In this document: piece after piece, positions 8,097 to 15,194 of the stretch
Numbering within the stretch: the stretch's first letter is position 1
Layout: each line of letters begins with the position of its first letter
Origin: Flavobacterium pectinovorum
GTDB lineage: Bacteria > Bacteroidota > Bacteroidia > Flavobacteriales > Flavobacteriaceae
DNA: 64,000 nucleotides
Assembly (NCBI RefSeq): GCF_006438875.1
Contig: NZ_RCZH01000024.1
Location: 1-64,000 of the forward strand
Direction of reading: 5' to 3'
The notes under the pieces: model-generated
The model's database searches: none
Seen by the model: the letters and a program-made list of their open reading frames with translations, nothing else
What the model was told of the DNA's origin: nothing
Program-made: the position numbers and the translations under genes

Positions 8097-8569
8097 TTAT
8101 CTGTTTTTAACTTTCAAAAACACTTCGTTCCTAAACCAATTTTCATCTTCCCGAGTTTCAAAAATTCGTTTTGGAAAAAATAAAGATTGACTTTTTGAAA
8201 TATATAAAAGATAAAGATCTTTAGTTCGGATGCTTTTATAAAATTCTGTATACCATATGTACTCTCAGATGTTTCTCCTGAATGTGAAATAATTTTATCT
8301 GTGAAAATTTCATGTTGTGTTTCACTGAAAAAGATCTCGTTTTCTTTTGAATTTGCAAATCTCCAATATTGAAATAATGTAAGTAGTGGATATATAAAAC
8401 CAAATATAATTACAAAAATATCAGAAGAATCGTTGTTGTCCTTAAAAAGAATTGCAACAGAAAGCATAAGCATAAATGCATAAAGCCACCATTTCTTTTT
8501 TAATAAAATTCTAATAATGAATGACAAGTATTCTTTTTTGGTAAGTTGAAATTTTTTGGTTTTAATCAT
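8097..8569 (-). pseudogene. YcxB-like membrane protein, broken by a one-base frameshift
   Basis: The frame from ATG 8569 reads 151 residues to a stop at 8114. The last 40 residues (from KIFIFYIFQK) do not fit the family. Adding one A near 8226 (GAACTAAAG read as GAAACTAAAG) gives ETKDLYLLYISKSQ, then FFPKRIFETREDENWFR, and a stop at 8097-8099. That ending is the typical YcxB-like C-terminus, in which a residue pattern of xFxxPKxxF precedes a short helix. Two transmembrane segments lie at about residues 28-45 and 50-68. It follows the XRE regulator. Either the gene is newly broken or the assembly lacks one base. Confidence 0.75.
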
Positions 8570-8599
8570 TGAAGGTTGGTAAAATTGAATTTAAGTTTT

Positions 8600-8830
8600 T
8601 TATTTTAAAGGAAAATCAAGCAATTCTTTAGGTTGAATATCTAAAGCATTTGCAATTTTCACAAGCGTTTTTACGCCAGTATTTATTTTAGCAACTTCTA
8701 TTCGTGCTATTTGAGATTTTGTAATATTACAGTCATCAGCTAAACCTTGTTGGGATAAGCCTTTCTTTTCACGTAATTGTCGAATGTGAATTCCAAGATT
8801 TATAATAAAAGTTTCTTCTGAAATATTCAT
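8600..8830 (-). CDS. XRE-family helix-turn-helix regulator
   Basis: A 76-residue DNA-binding protein made almost entirely of one HTH_3 (Cro/C1) domain: IRQLREKKGLSQQGLADDCN at about 16-35 provides the first helices, and ITKSQIARIEVAKINTGVKT at about 36-55 the recognition helix and turn. It starts at ATG 8828-8830. It is divergent from the small gene at 8917, and the 86-base gap between them holds an 18 bp palindrome at 8863-8880. It therefore probably binds there and controls itself and/or the small proteins. The genes downstream are a broken YcxB-like protein and a small membrane protein. Confidence 0.9.
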   Translation of the reverse strand: MNISEETFIINLGIHIRQLREKKGLSQQGLADDCNITKSQIARIEVAKINTGVKTLVKIANALDIQPKELLDFPLK

Positions 8831-8862
8831 ATTTCAAAAGTCACAAGATTTAATTTGTTCAT

Positions 8863-8880
8863 GTAGGTAAATTTGCCTAC
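8863..8880. promoter_or_regulatory. 18 bp palindromic operator candidate
   Basis: GTAGGTAAATTTGCCTAC is a palindrome with a single mismatched pair. It lies in the divergent region between the XRE regulator and the small gene at 8917. It covers the place where the -33 element of the plus-strand promoter should sit (19 bases before the TATATTTG at 8888). Binding there would block transcription of the small genes. That the XRE protein is the ligand is inferred from adjacency. Confidence 0.6.
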
Positions 8881-8887
8881 AATTTAT

Positions 8888-8895
8888 TATATTTG
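8888..8895 (+). promoter_or_regulatory. -7 promoter element of the small paralogue pair
   Basis: TATATTTG matches TAnnTTTG and lies 21 bases before the ATG at 8917. No clear TTG is present 19 bases upstream; that position falls inside the palindrome. Confidence 0.5.
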
Positions 8896-8916
8896 GCGGA
8901 TCTAAAAAATAAGACA

Positions 8917-9150
8917 ATGGCTACAGAAGGTTTTTCTAAAGAGATTGAAATCAGAATAAAAGATTTTTTAATTGATGTTATGGATCCTCAAGATCTGGCA
9001 AAGTCAATACGAAAAGTAAATTATGTACTCACTTTAGCTGTAATGAGAGAATGTGAAACGGTCGAATCTGAAATAAAAAACATTGAAGATGATTTTTATT
9101 GGCTCAACAAATTTGCCGAAGCTTTAGATCCTTATTTGGATGTTGATTAA
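8917..9150 (+). CDS. Small hypothetical protein, first of a related pair
   Basis: A 77-residue acidic, helical protein that I do not recognise. I chose ATG 8917 (MATEGFSKEIEIRI) rather than the upstream TTG at 8893, because the TTG overlaps the -7 promoter element. Its parts DPQDLAKSIRKVNYVLTLAV and DFYWLNKFAEALDPYLDVD match DPESLAKAIKQLNIVIALSK and GLHWLNELAEILDPYLEYKK in the next gene. The two are therefore tandem duplicates that have diverged, 27 bases apart. No signal peptide or membrane segment is visible. The divergent XRE gene and the operator candidate suggest tight regulation. Confidence 0.75.
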   Translation: MATEGFSKEIEIRIKDFLIDVMDPQDLAKSIRKVNYVLTLAVMRECETVESEIKNIEDDFYWLNKFAEALDPYLDVD

Positions 9151-9177
9151 GATCTTCGGGAATATTATATTTAAATT

Positions 9178-9417
9178 ATGAGCCAGAATAACCTTCCGGA
9201 ACAAACAGAAAAAAAGCTGCTTTATTTTTTTAATAACGACATAGATCCAGAAAGTTTGGCAAAAGCAATAAAACAATTAAATATCGTAATTGCTTTAAGC
9301 AAGGTAATTGAAGATGAAGCGAAATATTCCCAAAAAGAGAATTTAAAACAAGGTTTACATTGGCTAAACGAATTGGCCGAAATTTTAGATCCTTATTTAG
9401 AATATAAAAAAGATTAA
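9178..9417 (+). CDS. Small hypothetical protein, second of a related pair
   Basis: A 79-residue acidic helical protein, paralogous to the gene just upstream. The aligned core begins DPESLAKAIKQLNIVIAL and ends LHWLNELAEILDPYL; both proteins keep the spacing between these blocks. The N-terminal 18 residues differ. It is probably co-transcribed with its neighbour. The function is unknown. The conserved Trp-Leu-Asn and Leu-Asp-Pro-Tyr-Leu motifs would be the best handle for a family search. Confidence 0.75.
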   Translation: MSQNNLPEQTEKKLLYFFNNDIDPESLAKAIKQLNIVIALSKVIEDEAKYSQKENLKQGLHWLNELAEILDPYLEYKKD

Positions 9418-9463
9418 GATTTGTTTCTTTTGGCGTTTTATTATAGAAATGGCAAATATTGGG

Positions 9464-9516
9464 TTTATAAAGAGTTCCGGAAGAACGGATCATATTGTAG
9501 GGATGGATTTTAATCC
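9464..9516. repeat. GAGTTCC-type direct repeat, copy 1
   Basis: A 53-base unit TTTATAAAGAGTTCCGGAAG...GATGGATTTTAATCC. It returns at 9621-9673 with a few changes. A short inner palindrome, GTTCCGGAAGAAC, is visible. Such units are found in many Flavobacterium intergenic regions. The 296-base gap 9418-9713 is filled by the two copies and a palindrome between them; no gene is seen. Confidence 0.7.
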
Positions 9517-9572
9517 ATCATTCGCAAAGAATTTTACAAAGATTGGGTTTACGTTGCGTTTCAAGGGATTGA

Positions 9573-9588
9573 TCCCGAAGCTTCGGGA
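9573..9588. repeat. TCCCGAAGCTTCGGGA palindrome
   Basis: A perfect 16 bp palindrome, also present exactly at 52617-52632 and 54583-54598. A variant, TCCCGATAGCTATCGGGA, lies at 12056-12073. It tends to sit at the tip or inside of larger palindromic elements. Confidence 0.8.
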
Positions 9589-9620
9589 CCTAGCTACAAA
9601 ATAAATCATTCCTTCGGGAT

Positions 9621-9673
9621 TTTATAAAGAGTTCCAGAGGAACGGATCATATTGTAGAGATGGATTTTAATCC
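9621..9673. repeat. GAGTTCC-type direct repeat, copy 2
   Basis: Second copy of the unit at 9464-9516: TTTATAAAGAGTTCCAGAGG...GATGGATTTTAATCC. The palindrome GTTCCAGAGGAAC is kept although individual bases differ between the copies, which suggests that the hairpin is what is maintained. Confidence 0.7.
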
Positions 9674-9713
9674 GTCCATCGCAAGAAATTCGACAAAGAT
9701 TGACGATATTGGG

Positions 9714-10025
9714 CTATTTTGTAGATTTTAGCAACTCGCGCGGAACGTCTAAAAATTCCTGATAGCAAAAACTATTCGGGCAATTCTCATTTAGTTTTGA
9801 ATGTTCGGCAATTCTAATTCTTATTGTTTTTTCTCCTTTGTCAATTCCTTTGTAGGTATCTCCAACTTTAAAAGTCTTTTCTGTAATGCCAACAGCGCCG
9901 CCAACCATTATAGTAGCGGAATATTCTGTGGTAAATTCAAAATTTGCAGGTGAATTTGTGCTCTGTTCAGAGCTGCAAGAGATTATTCCTAAAGCCAGAA
10001 TAAAAAAACAAATAAATTTTTTCAT
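9714..10025 (-). CDS. Small lipoprotein of unknown function
   Basis: A 103-residue protein with a lipoprotein signal: MKKFICFFILALGIISCSSE, with Cys17 as the lipidated residue. The mature part is short, with a predicted beta pattern and two further Cys residues in NENCPNSFCYQEF. No family is recognised. It stands alone between a repeat region and tRNA-Leu. It is probably anchored to a membrane with the protein part in the periplasm or at the surface. Confidence 0.7.
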   Translation of the reverse strand: MKKFICFFILALGIISCSSEQSTNSPANFEFTTEYSATIMVGGAVGITEKTFKVGDTYKGIDKGEKTIRIRIAEHSKLNENCPNSFCYQEFLDVPRELLKSTK

Positions 10026-10163
10026 AAATATCTTTTTTTATTAGATGCCTAATTTTTAAATAAGTTGCGTCAAATTAAGTGATTTTTTAAACAATAAAAA
10101 AAGTTGCTTTTGGATAGATTAAACCGCAAAGGCCCCAAGGAATTTATTAAAAATTGTATAGCC

Positions 10164-10220
10164 ATGAATTCACGAATTATTTTTTGATAATCTTTGCAAA
10201 TAAAAATTCGTGAATTCGTC
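10164..10220. repeat. GAATTCACGAATTA hairpin repeat
   Basis: The left arm GAATTCACGAATTAT and the right arm AAATTCGTGAATTCG enclose TTTTTTGATAATCTTTG. The same element, with nearly the same loop, lies at 54431-54494, and related arms occur at 20121-20210. The 290-base gap 10026-10315 holds only this repeat and AT-rich sequence. Confidence 0.7.
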
Positions 10221-10282
10221 GCTAAAGAAAGTTTTTTTTGGTTAATTTTTCTTAGTTCAAAAATCCAGAAATATATAAAACA

Positions 10283-10312
10283 AAAAAGCTTCTGATTTCT
10301 CAGAAGCTTTTT
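10283..10312 (-). terminator. Intrinsic terminator of tRNA-Leu
   Basis: A symmetric hairpin, AAAAGCTTCTGA...TCAGAAGCTTTT, immediately behind the tRNA-Leu 3' end. T-runs lie on both sides, so it could work in both directions. Confidence 0.85.
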
Positions 10313-10315
10313 CAG

Positions 10316-10397
10316 TGCGGATAATAGGACTCGAACCTACACGCCTTGCGGCACCAGATCCTAAGTCTGGCATGTCTACCAATTTCACCATATCCGC
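10316..10397 (-). tRNA. tRNA-Leu (TAG)
   Basis: An 82-base class II tRNA on the minus strand. The acceptor arms GCGGATA/TATCCGC pair fully. The anticodon loop CTTAGGA gives anticodon TAG. A variable arm GGTGCCGCAAGGCGT of the long leucine type and the T arm GGTTCGAGTCC are visible. The discriminator base is A and CCA is not encoded. Confidence 0.97.
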
Positions 10398-10410
10398 TCA
10401 ATTGTGGGTG

Positions 10411-10439
10411 CAAAGATAAACATAACTTCTAGATTTCAA
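10411..10439 (-). promoter_or_regulatory. Promoter of tRNA-Leu
   Basis: On the minus strand, TTG (10437-10439), an 18-base spacer and TATCTTTG (10411-10418) match the Bacteroidota promoter form. The tRNA begins 13 bases later. Confidence 0.7.
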
Positions 10440-10506
10440 AACATTTTTTGCAAAAAAATATTAATTCTCTTTTTTGTATTTTTGAATTTCTATAAAAATA
10501 ATTTAA

Positions 10507-11895
10507 ATGGAAAATATTAAGTCATACGTTCAACAACATAAAGATCGGTTTATCAACGAATTGATCGAATTATTAAAAATTCCGTCGGTAAGTGCTGACA
10601 CTGCATATTCGCAAGATGTTATCGATACTGCAGAGGCTGTTAAGGAAAGTTTAACAAAAGCAGGCTGCGATTTAGTCGAAATTTGCGACACTCCGGGCTA
10701 TCCAATCATTTATGGAGAGAAAATAATCGACCCAAATTTACCTACAGTTCTTGTTTACGGACATTATGATGTTCAACCACCAGATCCTATCGAATTATGG
10801 ACATCGCCACCATTCGAACCCGTAATTAAAAAAACCGAAATTCATCCAGAAGGCGCAATTTTCGCTCGTGGAGCTTGCGACGACAAAGGACAGATGTACA
10901 TGCACGTAAAAGCGTTGGAGCTTATGGTGCAAACGAATACTTTGCCTTGTAACGTAAAATTCATGATCGAAGGCGAAGAAGAAGTAGGTTCGGCAAGTTT
11001 GGCTTGGTTTGTAGAACGCAATCAGGAAAAACTCAAAAACGACGTAATTCTAATTTCAGATACCGGAATGATCTCTAACCAACAACCGTCGATCACGACA
11101 GGTTTACGTGGTTTGAGTTATGTAGAAGTTGAGGTTACTGGTCCAAATCGCGATTTGCACTCCGGTTTATACGGAGGAGCAGTGGCGAACCCAATCAATG
11201 TTTTGGCAAAAATGATCGCTTCGATGCATGACGAAGACAATCATATTACGATTCCTGGTTTCTACGATAACGTACAGGAATTATCTCTTGAAGAAAGAGC
11301 CGAAATGGCAAAAGCGCCTTTCAGCTTAGAAAAATATAAAAAAGCCTTAGACCTAAACGATGTTTATGGCGAAAAAGGATATGTAACCAACGAACGCAAC
11401 TCGATTCGTCCAACATTAGACGTAAACGGAATTTGGGGCGGATATCAAGGAGAAGGAGCAAAAACGGTTATTGCCAGCAAAGCATTTGCCAAAATCTCAA
11501 TGCGTTTGGTTCCTAATCAGGATTGGCATGAAATCACAGAACTTTTCACTAAACATTTCATAAGTATTGCACCGGCCGGAGTTACCGTAAAAGTAACGCC
11601 ACATCACGGAGGGCAAGGTTATGTTACGCCAATTGACAGTATTGGATATCAGGCGGCAAACAAAGCATATACAGAAACTTTTGGCGTTCCTGCAATTCCG
11701 GTTCGCTCAGGCGGAAGTATCCCAATTGTGGCTTTGTTCGAAAAAGAACTAAAAAGCAAAACCATTTTGATGGGCTTTGGTTTGGATTCTGATGCAATTC
11801 ACTCGCCAAACGAACATTTTGGAATCTTCAATTACCTTAAAGGAATCGAAACTATTCCGTTGTTTTACAAATATTTTGTGGAATTAAGTAAGTAA
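10507..11895 (+). CDS. M20-family metallodipeptidase
   Basis: A cytoplasmic zinc dipeptidase of 462 residues, in the ArgE/DapE/carnosinase-2 group. Metal and catalytic motifs are in order: GHYDVQPPDP (His about 88, Asp about 90), RGACDDKGQMYMH (Asp about 123), GEEEVGSASL (Glu about 157-158) and DAIHSPNEHFG near the end (His about 432). The dimerisation domain lies between about 200 and 370 and includes DLHSGLYGGAVANP. The length is usual for this subgroup. A possible -7 element TATTTTTG lies 22 bases before the ATG. It stands alone and probably hydrolyses dipeptides in general protein turnover. Confidence 0.92.
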   Translation: MENIKSYVQQHKDRFINELIELLKIPSVSADTAYSQDVIDTAEAVKESLTKAGCDLVEICDTPGYPIIYGEKIIDPNLPTVLVYGHYDVQPPDPIELWTSPPFEPVIKKTEIHPEGAIFARGACDDKGQMYMHVKALELMVQTNTLPCNVKFMIEGEEEVGSASLAWFVERNQEKLKNDVILISDTGMISNQQPSITTGLRGLSYVEVEVTGPNRDLHSGLYGGAVANPINVLAKMIASMHDEDNHITIPGFYDNVQELSLEERAEMAKAPFSLEKYKKALDLNDVYGEKGYVTNERNSIRPTLDVNGIWGGYQGEGAKTVIASKAFAKISMRLVPNQDWHEITELFTKHFISIAPAGVTVKVTPHHGGQGYVTPIDSIGYQAANKAYTETFGVPAIPVRSGGSIPIVALFEKELKSKTILMGFGLDSDAIHSPNEHFGIFNYLKGIETIPLFYKYFVELSK

Positions 11896-11942
11896 GGTTT
11901 TGCCGCGAAGGCACTAAGACACAAGTTATTTAAGGTTTAGAT

Positions 11943-11970
11943 CTTTTTCAAAGTTTAAAACTTTGACAAA
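11943..11970. repeat. CTTTG-family hairpin repeat
   Basis: CTTTTTCAAAGTTTAAAACT followed by TTGACAAAG, a member of the family at 403, 7460 and 51798. It lies 47 bases behind the dipeptidase gene. Confidence 0.6.
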
Positions 11971-11997
11971 GATGAATCTAATAAATATACAAATTCA

Positions 11998-12035
11998 AAA
12001 TCCGTTTATTCTTTAAGAGTAAACGGATTTTTTTA
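11998..12035 (+). terminator. Intrinsic terminator behind the dipeptidase gene
   Basis: Hairpin AATCCGTTTA / TAAACGGATT followed by T5-6. It is the probable end of the dipeptidase transcript. Confidence 0.75.
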
Positions 12036-12037
12036 TG

Positions 12038-12402
12038 GGCGTTCCCTTCGGGTCGTCCCGATAGCTATCGGGATTCGGCTATATTCCCGATTAACAAAAA
12101 CTACGGCAAAAATGCCTTGTTTTTCTAAATCGGGAGATACCGCCTCTATCCCTAACGCTTAAAGAAGGTTCAGAGGTGCAGAGGTTCAAAGCGACAAAGG
12201 TTTTAGCACCGAAATTAAATAGCCCCTAGCTTTAGCTAGGGGATTTTAGGGAAAAGAAATTGGCTTTAGCCGAATAAATACATTCTAAGAGATTAAAAAA
12301 ATTTCGGCTAAAGCCAATTCATTCTCATTTATTGTGAACTCCAGCTAAAGCTGGAGCCTGTTTAAAACCTTTGTCGCTTTGAACCTCTGCACCTTTGAAC
12401 CT
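12038..12402. repeat. Compound nested palindromic element
   Basis: This stretch fills most of the 552-base gap 11896-12447. It begins with the GGGCGTTCCCTTCGGGTCG-type unit containing TCCCGATAGCTATCGGGA, and that unit ends at CCCTAACGC near 12162. Then come outer arms (GGTTCAGAGGTGCAGAGG at about 12169 and CCTCTGCACCTTTGAACC at about 12385). They enclose the hairpins CCCCTAGC...GCTAGGGG, TTGGCTTTAGCCGAA...TTCGGCTAAAGCCAA and CTCCAGCTAAAGCTGGAG. It looks like several repeat families inserted into one another. I see no gene in it. Confidence 0.75.
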
Positions 12403-12424
12403 AAAAGAAAAAATCCTACGTTTG
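12395..12424 (+). promoter_or_regulatory. Promoter of the MORN-type lipoprotein gene
   Basis: TTG at 12395-12397, exactly 19 bases, then TACGTTTG at 12417-12424: a full match to TTG-N19-TAnnTTTG, 23 bases before the ATG. The TTG lies in the right arm of the compound repeat ending at 12402, so a repeat provides half of this promoter. Confidence 0.7.
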
Positions 12425-12447
12425 TAAATCACTTCTAGATAGTACTT

Positions 12448-12867
12448 ATGAAAAAACTTTTTTTATTATTATTTTGTGGAATATTGCTTTTGGGCTGTAA
12501 AAGCAAATTGGTTAATCAAAAAATTGATCATAAGAGAGAAGGCGTTTGGATTGACGATTATACTGAAGATGGTATGAATATTAAATCATATGAATATTAT
12601 AAACACGACAAACCTGTCAAAAAATGGAAAACCTACAATCAGGGAAAAATTTATAAAACAGAAAAATATAAAAACGGAATTTGCATTGTAAAATATTATT
12701 ATGAAAACGGAAAATTACAATCAAAGGGAAAAACCAGAGTTGAAGTTGATTCAGTTGAAACACATTGGTTTTATTTTGGACAATGGAAATTTTATTCGGA
12801 TAAAGGAAAATTAACCGAAATCAAGCAGTACGACAATGGTAAATTGATTTCGGAACAAGAAATTTGA
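12448..12867 (+). CDS. MORN-type repeat lipoprotein
   Basis: A 139-residue lipoprotein: MKKLFLLLFCGILLLGCKSK gives a lipobox LLGC with Cys17. The mature part carries MORN-variant repeats of the form GxWxxYxxxGxxxxxxxYxxG (for example EGVWIDDYTEDG, NGICIVKYYYENGKLQSKG, FGQWKFYSDKGKLTEIKQYD), as in YwqK-like proteins. The YwqK name includes antitoxin in databases, but nothing here supports a toxin partner: no paired gene is adjacent. It is likely membrane-anchored and of unknown function. A consensus promoter precedes it. Confidence 0.82.
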   Translation: MKKLFLLLFCGILLLGCKSKLVNQKIDHKREGVWIDDYTEDGMNIKSYEYYKHDKPVKKWKTYNQGKIYKTEKYKNGICIVKYYYENGKLQSKGKTRVEVDSVETHWFYFGQWKFYSDKGKLTEIKQYDNGKLISEQEI

Positions 12868-12902
12868 AAAAAAAATCCGCTTCTGGATTAAAGAAGCGGA
12901 TA
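12866..12902 (-). terminator. Intrinsic terminator between convergent genes
   Basis: Hairpin ATCCGCTTC / GAAGCGGAT. On the minus strand it is followed by T9, so it ends the transcript of the saccharopine dehydrogenase-like gene. It overlaps the stop codon of the plus-strand lipoprotein gene. Confidence 0.75.
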
Positions 12903-12949
12903 AATAAAAAACTAAAAAAAAAAATTCTAAAAAACAAACAATCCAAATC

Positions 12950-14314
12950 TTAGAACAAATCTGGATTGTAACCAAAATAGGGCATAACCTGTTCGTTAAA
13001 AACCACCCCATATTCTTCTAACTCCTTCAAAATTGGTTGATACACTTCTTCTTTTATCGGAAGCTGTACACCAGGAGTTGTAATTTTTTTATTCAAAATC
13101 AATAATGTCGCCATTGCAACCGGTAATCCAACCGTTTTTGCCATTGCTGTATACGTTTGATCGTCGCCAATACAAACCATTTTTGAGTCTATTTGTTTTT
13201 TCTCGCCGTTGAGTTCATAACCAAACTTATGATACATTACAATCATATCTTTATCGTTTGGTTCCAGAGTCCAACTGTCCGAAAGTATTTTTTCTAATAT
13301 CTGAGCTGGAGTTGCATTAGGCAAATTCACTTTTTTGTCAGGATTAAACAAATCCAGTTCAAGAAGTTTATCCCACATAATATCGTCCTGATCGATTTTT
13401 AAAAGCAATCTCATTTTAATTTCTACAGAATCTGTTGGGTGATACGGCAGGAAAGAGTTCACAAACTCGCGATAACTCATTTTTTCTGAACCTTCCATGA
13501 TATAACTATCATCCGTCATACCCAATTGTACAAACATATTCCAGGCTTTCGAATATCCAACTCTTCTGATAGTTCCTCTATATAAAGTCAGAATATCGTC
13601 TAAGCCATAAATCGATCTGTATTTAAGAGAATCGCGATTCGAATAAGCTTCAAACTTGCCATAATCTTCTACTTCTAGAAATTCGGTTCTGCGGAAGACA
13701 GTTCCGTATGGAATGTATTTATAAGTTCCTTCCTGAATAAATTTTGCTGCACCGCCCTGACCGGCCAAAACAACGTTTCTAGGCGCCCAGGTAAATTTGT
13801 AATTCCATAAATTATTGTCAGATTCCGGAGCGACTAAACCACCACAAAACGATTCAAAAAGTAACATTTTACCGCCTTTTGCTCTAATTTCGTCAATAAC
13901 TTTCATGGCACTCATATGGTCGATACCTGGATCAAGACCAATTTCGTTCATAAAAATCAAATTGTTTTTCTTCGCTTCTTCATCAAGAGCTTGCATTGCA
14001 TCACTTATATAAGAGGCAGTAACAAGATGTTTTTTAAATTCAAGACAATCTTTGGCAATTTCAATATGCAAATGTGCCGGCAGCATCGAGATAACTATAG
14101 AAGCTTTTTCGATGACAGCCTTTCTTTGGGGAGCATTAAAAATATCTAAAGCTATTGGAGTTGCATTGGGATGTTTCTGAGTCTTTTTTTCGGCTAGGGC
14201 CAAAGATAGATCCGCTACAATAAGATGTAGATTTTCAGTCTCAGATTTTGATAACAAATATCGTATTAACGACGATGCAGATCTCCCTGCTCCAATAATT
14301 AAAATGCTTCTCAT
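12950..14314 (-). CDS. Saccharopine dehydrogenase-family protein
   Basis: A cytoplasmic oxidoreductase of 454 residues. The N-terminal Rossmann fold has the glycine motif ILIIGAGRSASS (residues 4-15) and a following acidic strand end VADLS. The C-terminal catalytic domain contains NEIGLDPGIDHMSAMKVIDE (about 122-141), typical of saccharopine dehydrogenase and related reductases. Known family members act in lysine metabolism via the saccharopine route. Here no other lysine genes are adjacent, so the reaction is uncertain. It is monocistronic, with a terminator at 12866-12902. A start at ATG 14314 puts the glycine motif at the usual distance from the N-terminus. Confidence 0.88.
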   Translation of the reverse strand: MRSILIIGAGRSASSLIRYLLSKSETENLHLIVADLSLALAEKKTQKHPNATPIALDIFNAPQRKAVIEKASIVISMLPAHLHIEIAKDCLEFKKHLVTASYISDAMQALDEEAKKNNLIFMNEIGLDPGIDHMSAMKVIDEIRAKGGKMLLFESFCGGLVAPESDNNLWNYKFTWAPRNVVLAGQGGAAKFIQEGTYKYIPYGTVFRRTEFLEVEDYGKFEAYSNRDSLKYRSIYGLDDILTLYRGTIRRVGYSKAWNMFVQLGMTDDSYIMEGSEKMSYREFVNSFLPYHPTDSVEIKMRLLLKIDQDDIMWDKLLELDLFNPDKKVNLPNATPAQILEKILSDSWTLEPNDKDMIVMYHKFGYELNGEKKQIDSKMVCIGDDQTYTAMAKTVGLPVAMATLLILNKKITTPGVQLPIKEEVYQPILKELEEYGVVFNEQVMPYFGYNPDLF

Positions 14315-14507
14315 GTTTTAAATTTATAACACAAATATATTAAAATGTTATATATGTAACAATTTTAATTTACTAAAAATACATTATTTTTTATTTTACT
14401 ATTAAAATGTGGCGGATTTCCTTTTAATGAAAGATTTTTAAAAAGAGAAAAGCTTTTTCAATTCTATTGAAGTATTTTTGTTTGAAAAATAGAAAAGTAT
14501 AGAAACT

Positions 14508-14894
14508 ATGAAAAGAAGAATTGTTTTAACAGGAGCTTTTATCGGAATGGTAGCTATTATTTTGGGTGCTTTTGGAGCGCATTTATTAAAAAAATATTTA
14601 TCGTTCGAAGAGTTAAATACTTTTGAAGTTGGAGTTCGTTATCAAATGTATCATGCTTTCTTTTTATTCTTTTTGTCTACCAGAAAAGACATTGCCGAAA
14701 AAACCTTAAAAACAATCTATAATTTAGTTGTTGCCGGTGTCGTTCTGTTTAGCGGTTCAATCTATTTATTGGCTACAAAAAACTTCACTTTGTTCGATTT
14801 TAAAATTATCGTATTCGCAACACCTTTAGGCGGTTTCTTATTAATTATTGCTTGGGCGTTATTATTTGTTACGATTTTGAGGAGAAAATCATAA
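14508..14894 (+). CDS. DUF423 family inner membrane protein
   Basis: A 128-residue protein with four hydrophobic segments (about 6-26, 42-58, 69-87 and 98-122). It has the DUF423 signature GAFGAHLLKK (residues 22-31) and VRYQMYHAFFLF (about 43-54), as in YgdD/YwdK. The role of the family is not established. A -7-like TATTTTTG lies at 14473-14480, 27 bases before the start. It stands alone between the divergent saccharopine dehydrogenase-like gene and pckA. Confidence 0.85.
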   Translation: MKRRIVLTGAFIGMVAIILGAFGAHLLKKYLSFEELNTFEVGVRYQMYHAFFLFFLSTRKDIAEKTLKTIYNLVVAGVVLFSGSIYLLATKNFTLFDFKIIVFATPLGGFLLIIAWALLFVTILRRKS

Positions 14895-15194
14895 AATCCC
14901 GAATAAAAAATTCTATCTAAAAATTAATCTTTAATTTTGTCACATAAATAACATATAATCTTGTTTATGTGAATTTATTTTGTTTTTTACTTTAAAAAGA
15001 AAAAAATGTAACAAATTCATTTATAAGGTTATAAGAAAACAAATTAAAAGCGGTTATTTTTTTGTTTTATTAATTTTAAAGATCAAATTTTACTTTATTG
15101 ATATAAATCAAAGTGAAATTGAAATATTTTTAAAGGTTTAATAATAAATTCTATAATTTTGCTTTTTACTAATATCACACACAACTAAAAATTT
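14895..15194. other. Upstream region of pckA
   Basis: 300 AT-rich bases without a gene. A -7-like TAATTTTG lies at 15154-15161, 33 bases before the pckA start. I see no good TTG 19 bases upstream of it and no palindromic operator or riboswitch-like fold. Confidence 0.4.

Noticed and set aside
8893-8916. Earlier TTG start for the small gene at 8917
   Set aside because: The TTG overlaps the -7 promoter element; ATG 8917 fits the promoter.
9230-9493. Minus-strand frame of 87 residues
   Set aside because: Antisense to the second small paralogue and running into a direct repeat; the plus frame has a clear paralogue.
12448-12867. Antitoxin of a toxin-antitoxin system
   Set aside because: The family label exists for YwqK-like proteins, but there is no toxin-like neighbour and the protein is a lipoprotein.
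14895-15194. Riboswitch or small RNA before pckA
   Set aside because: AT-rich sequence without a stable conserved fold that I can recognise.
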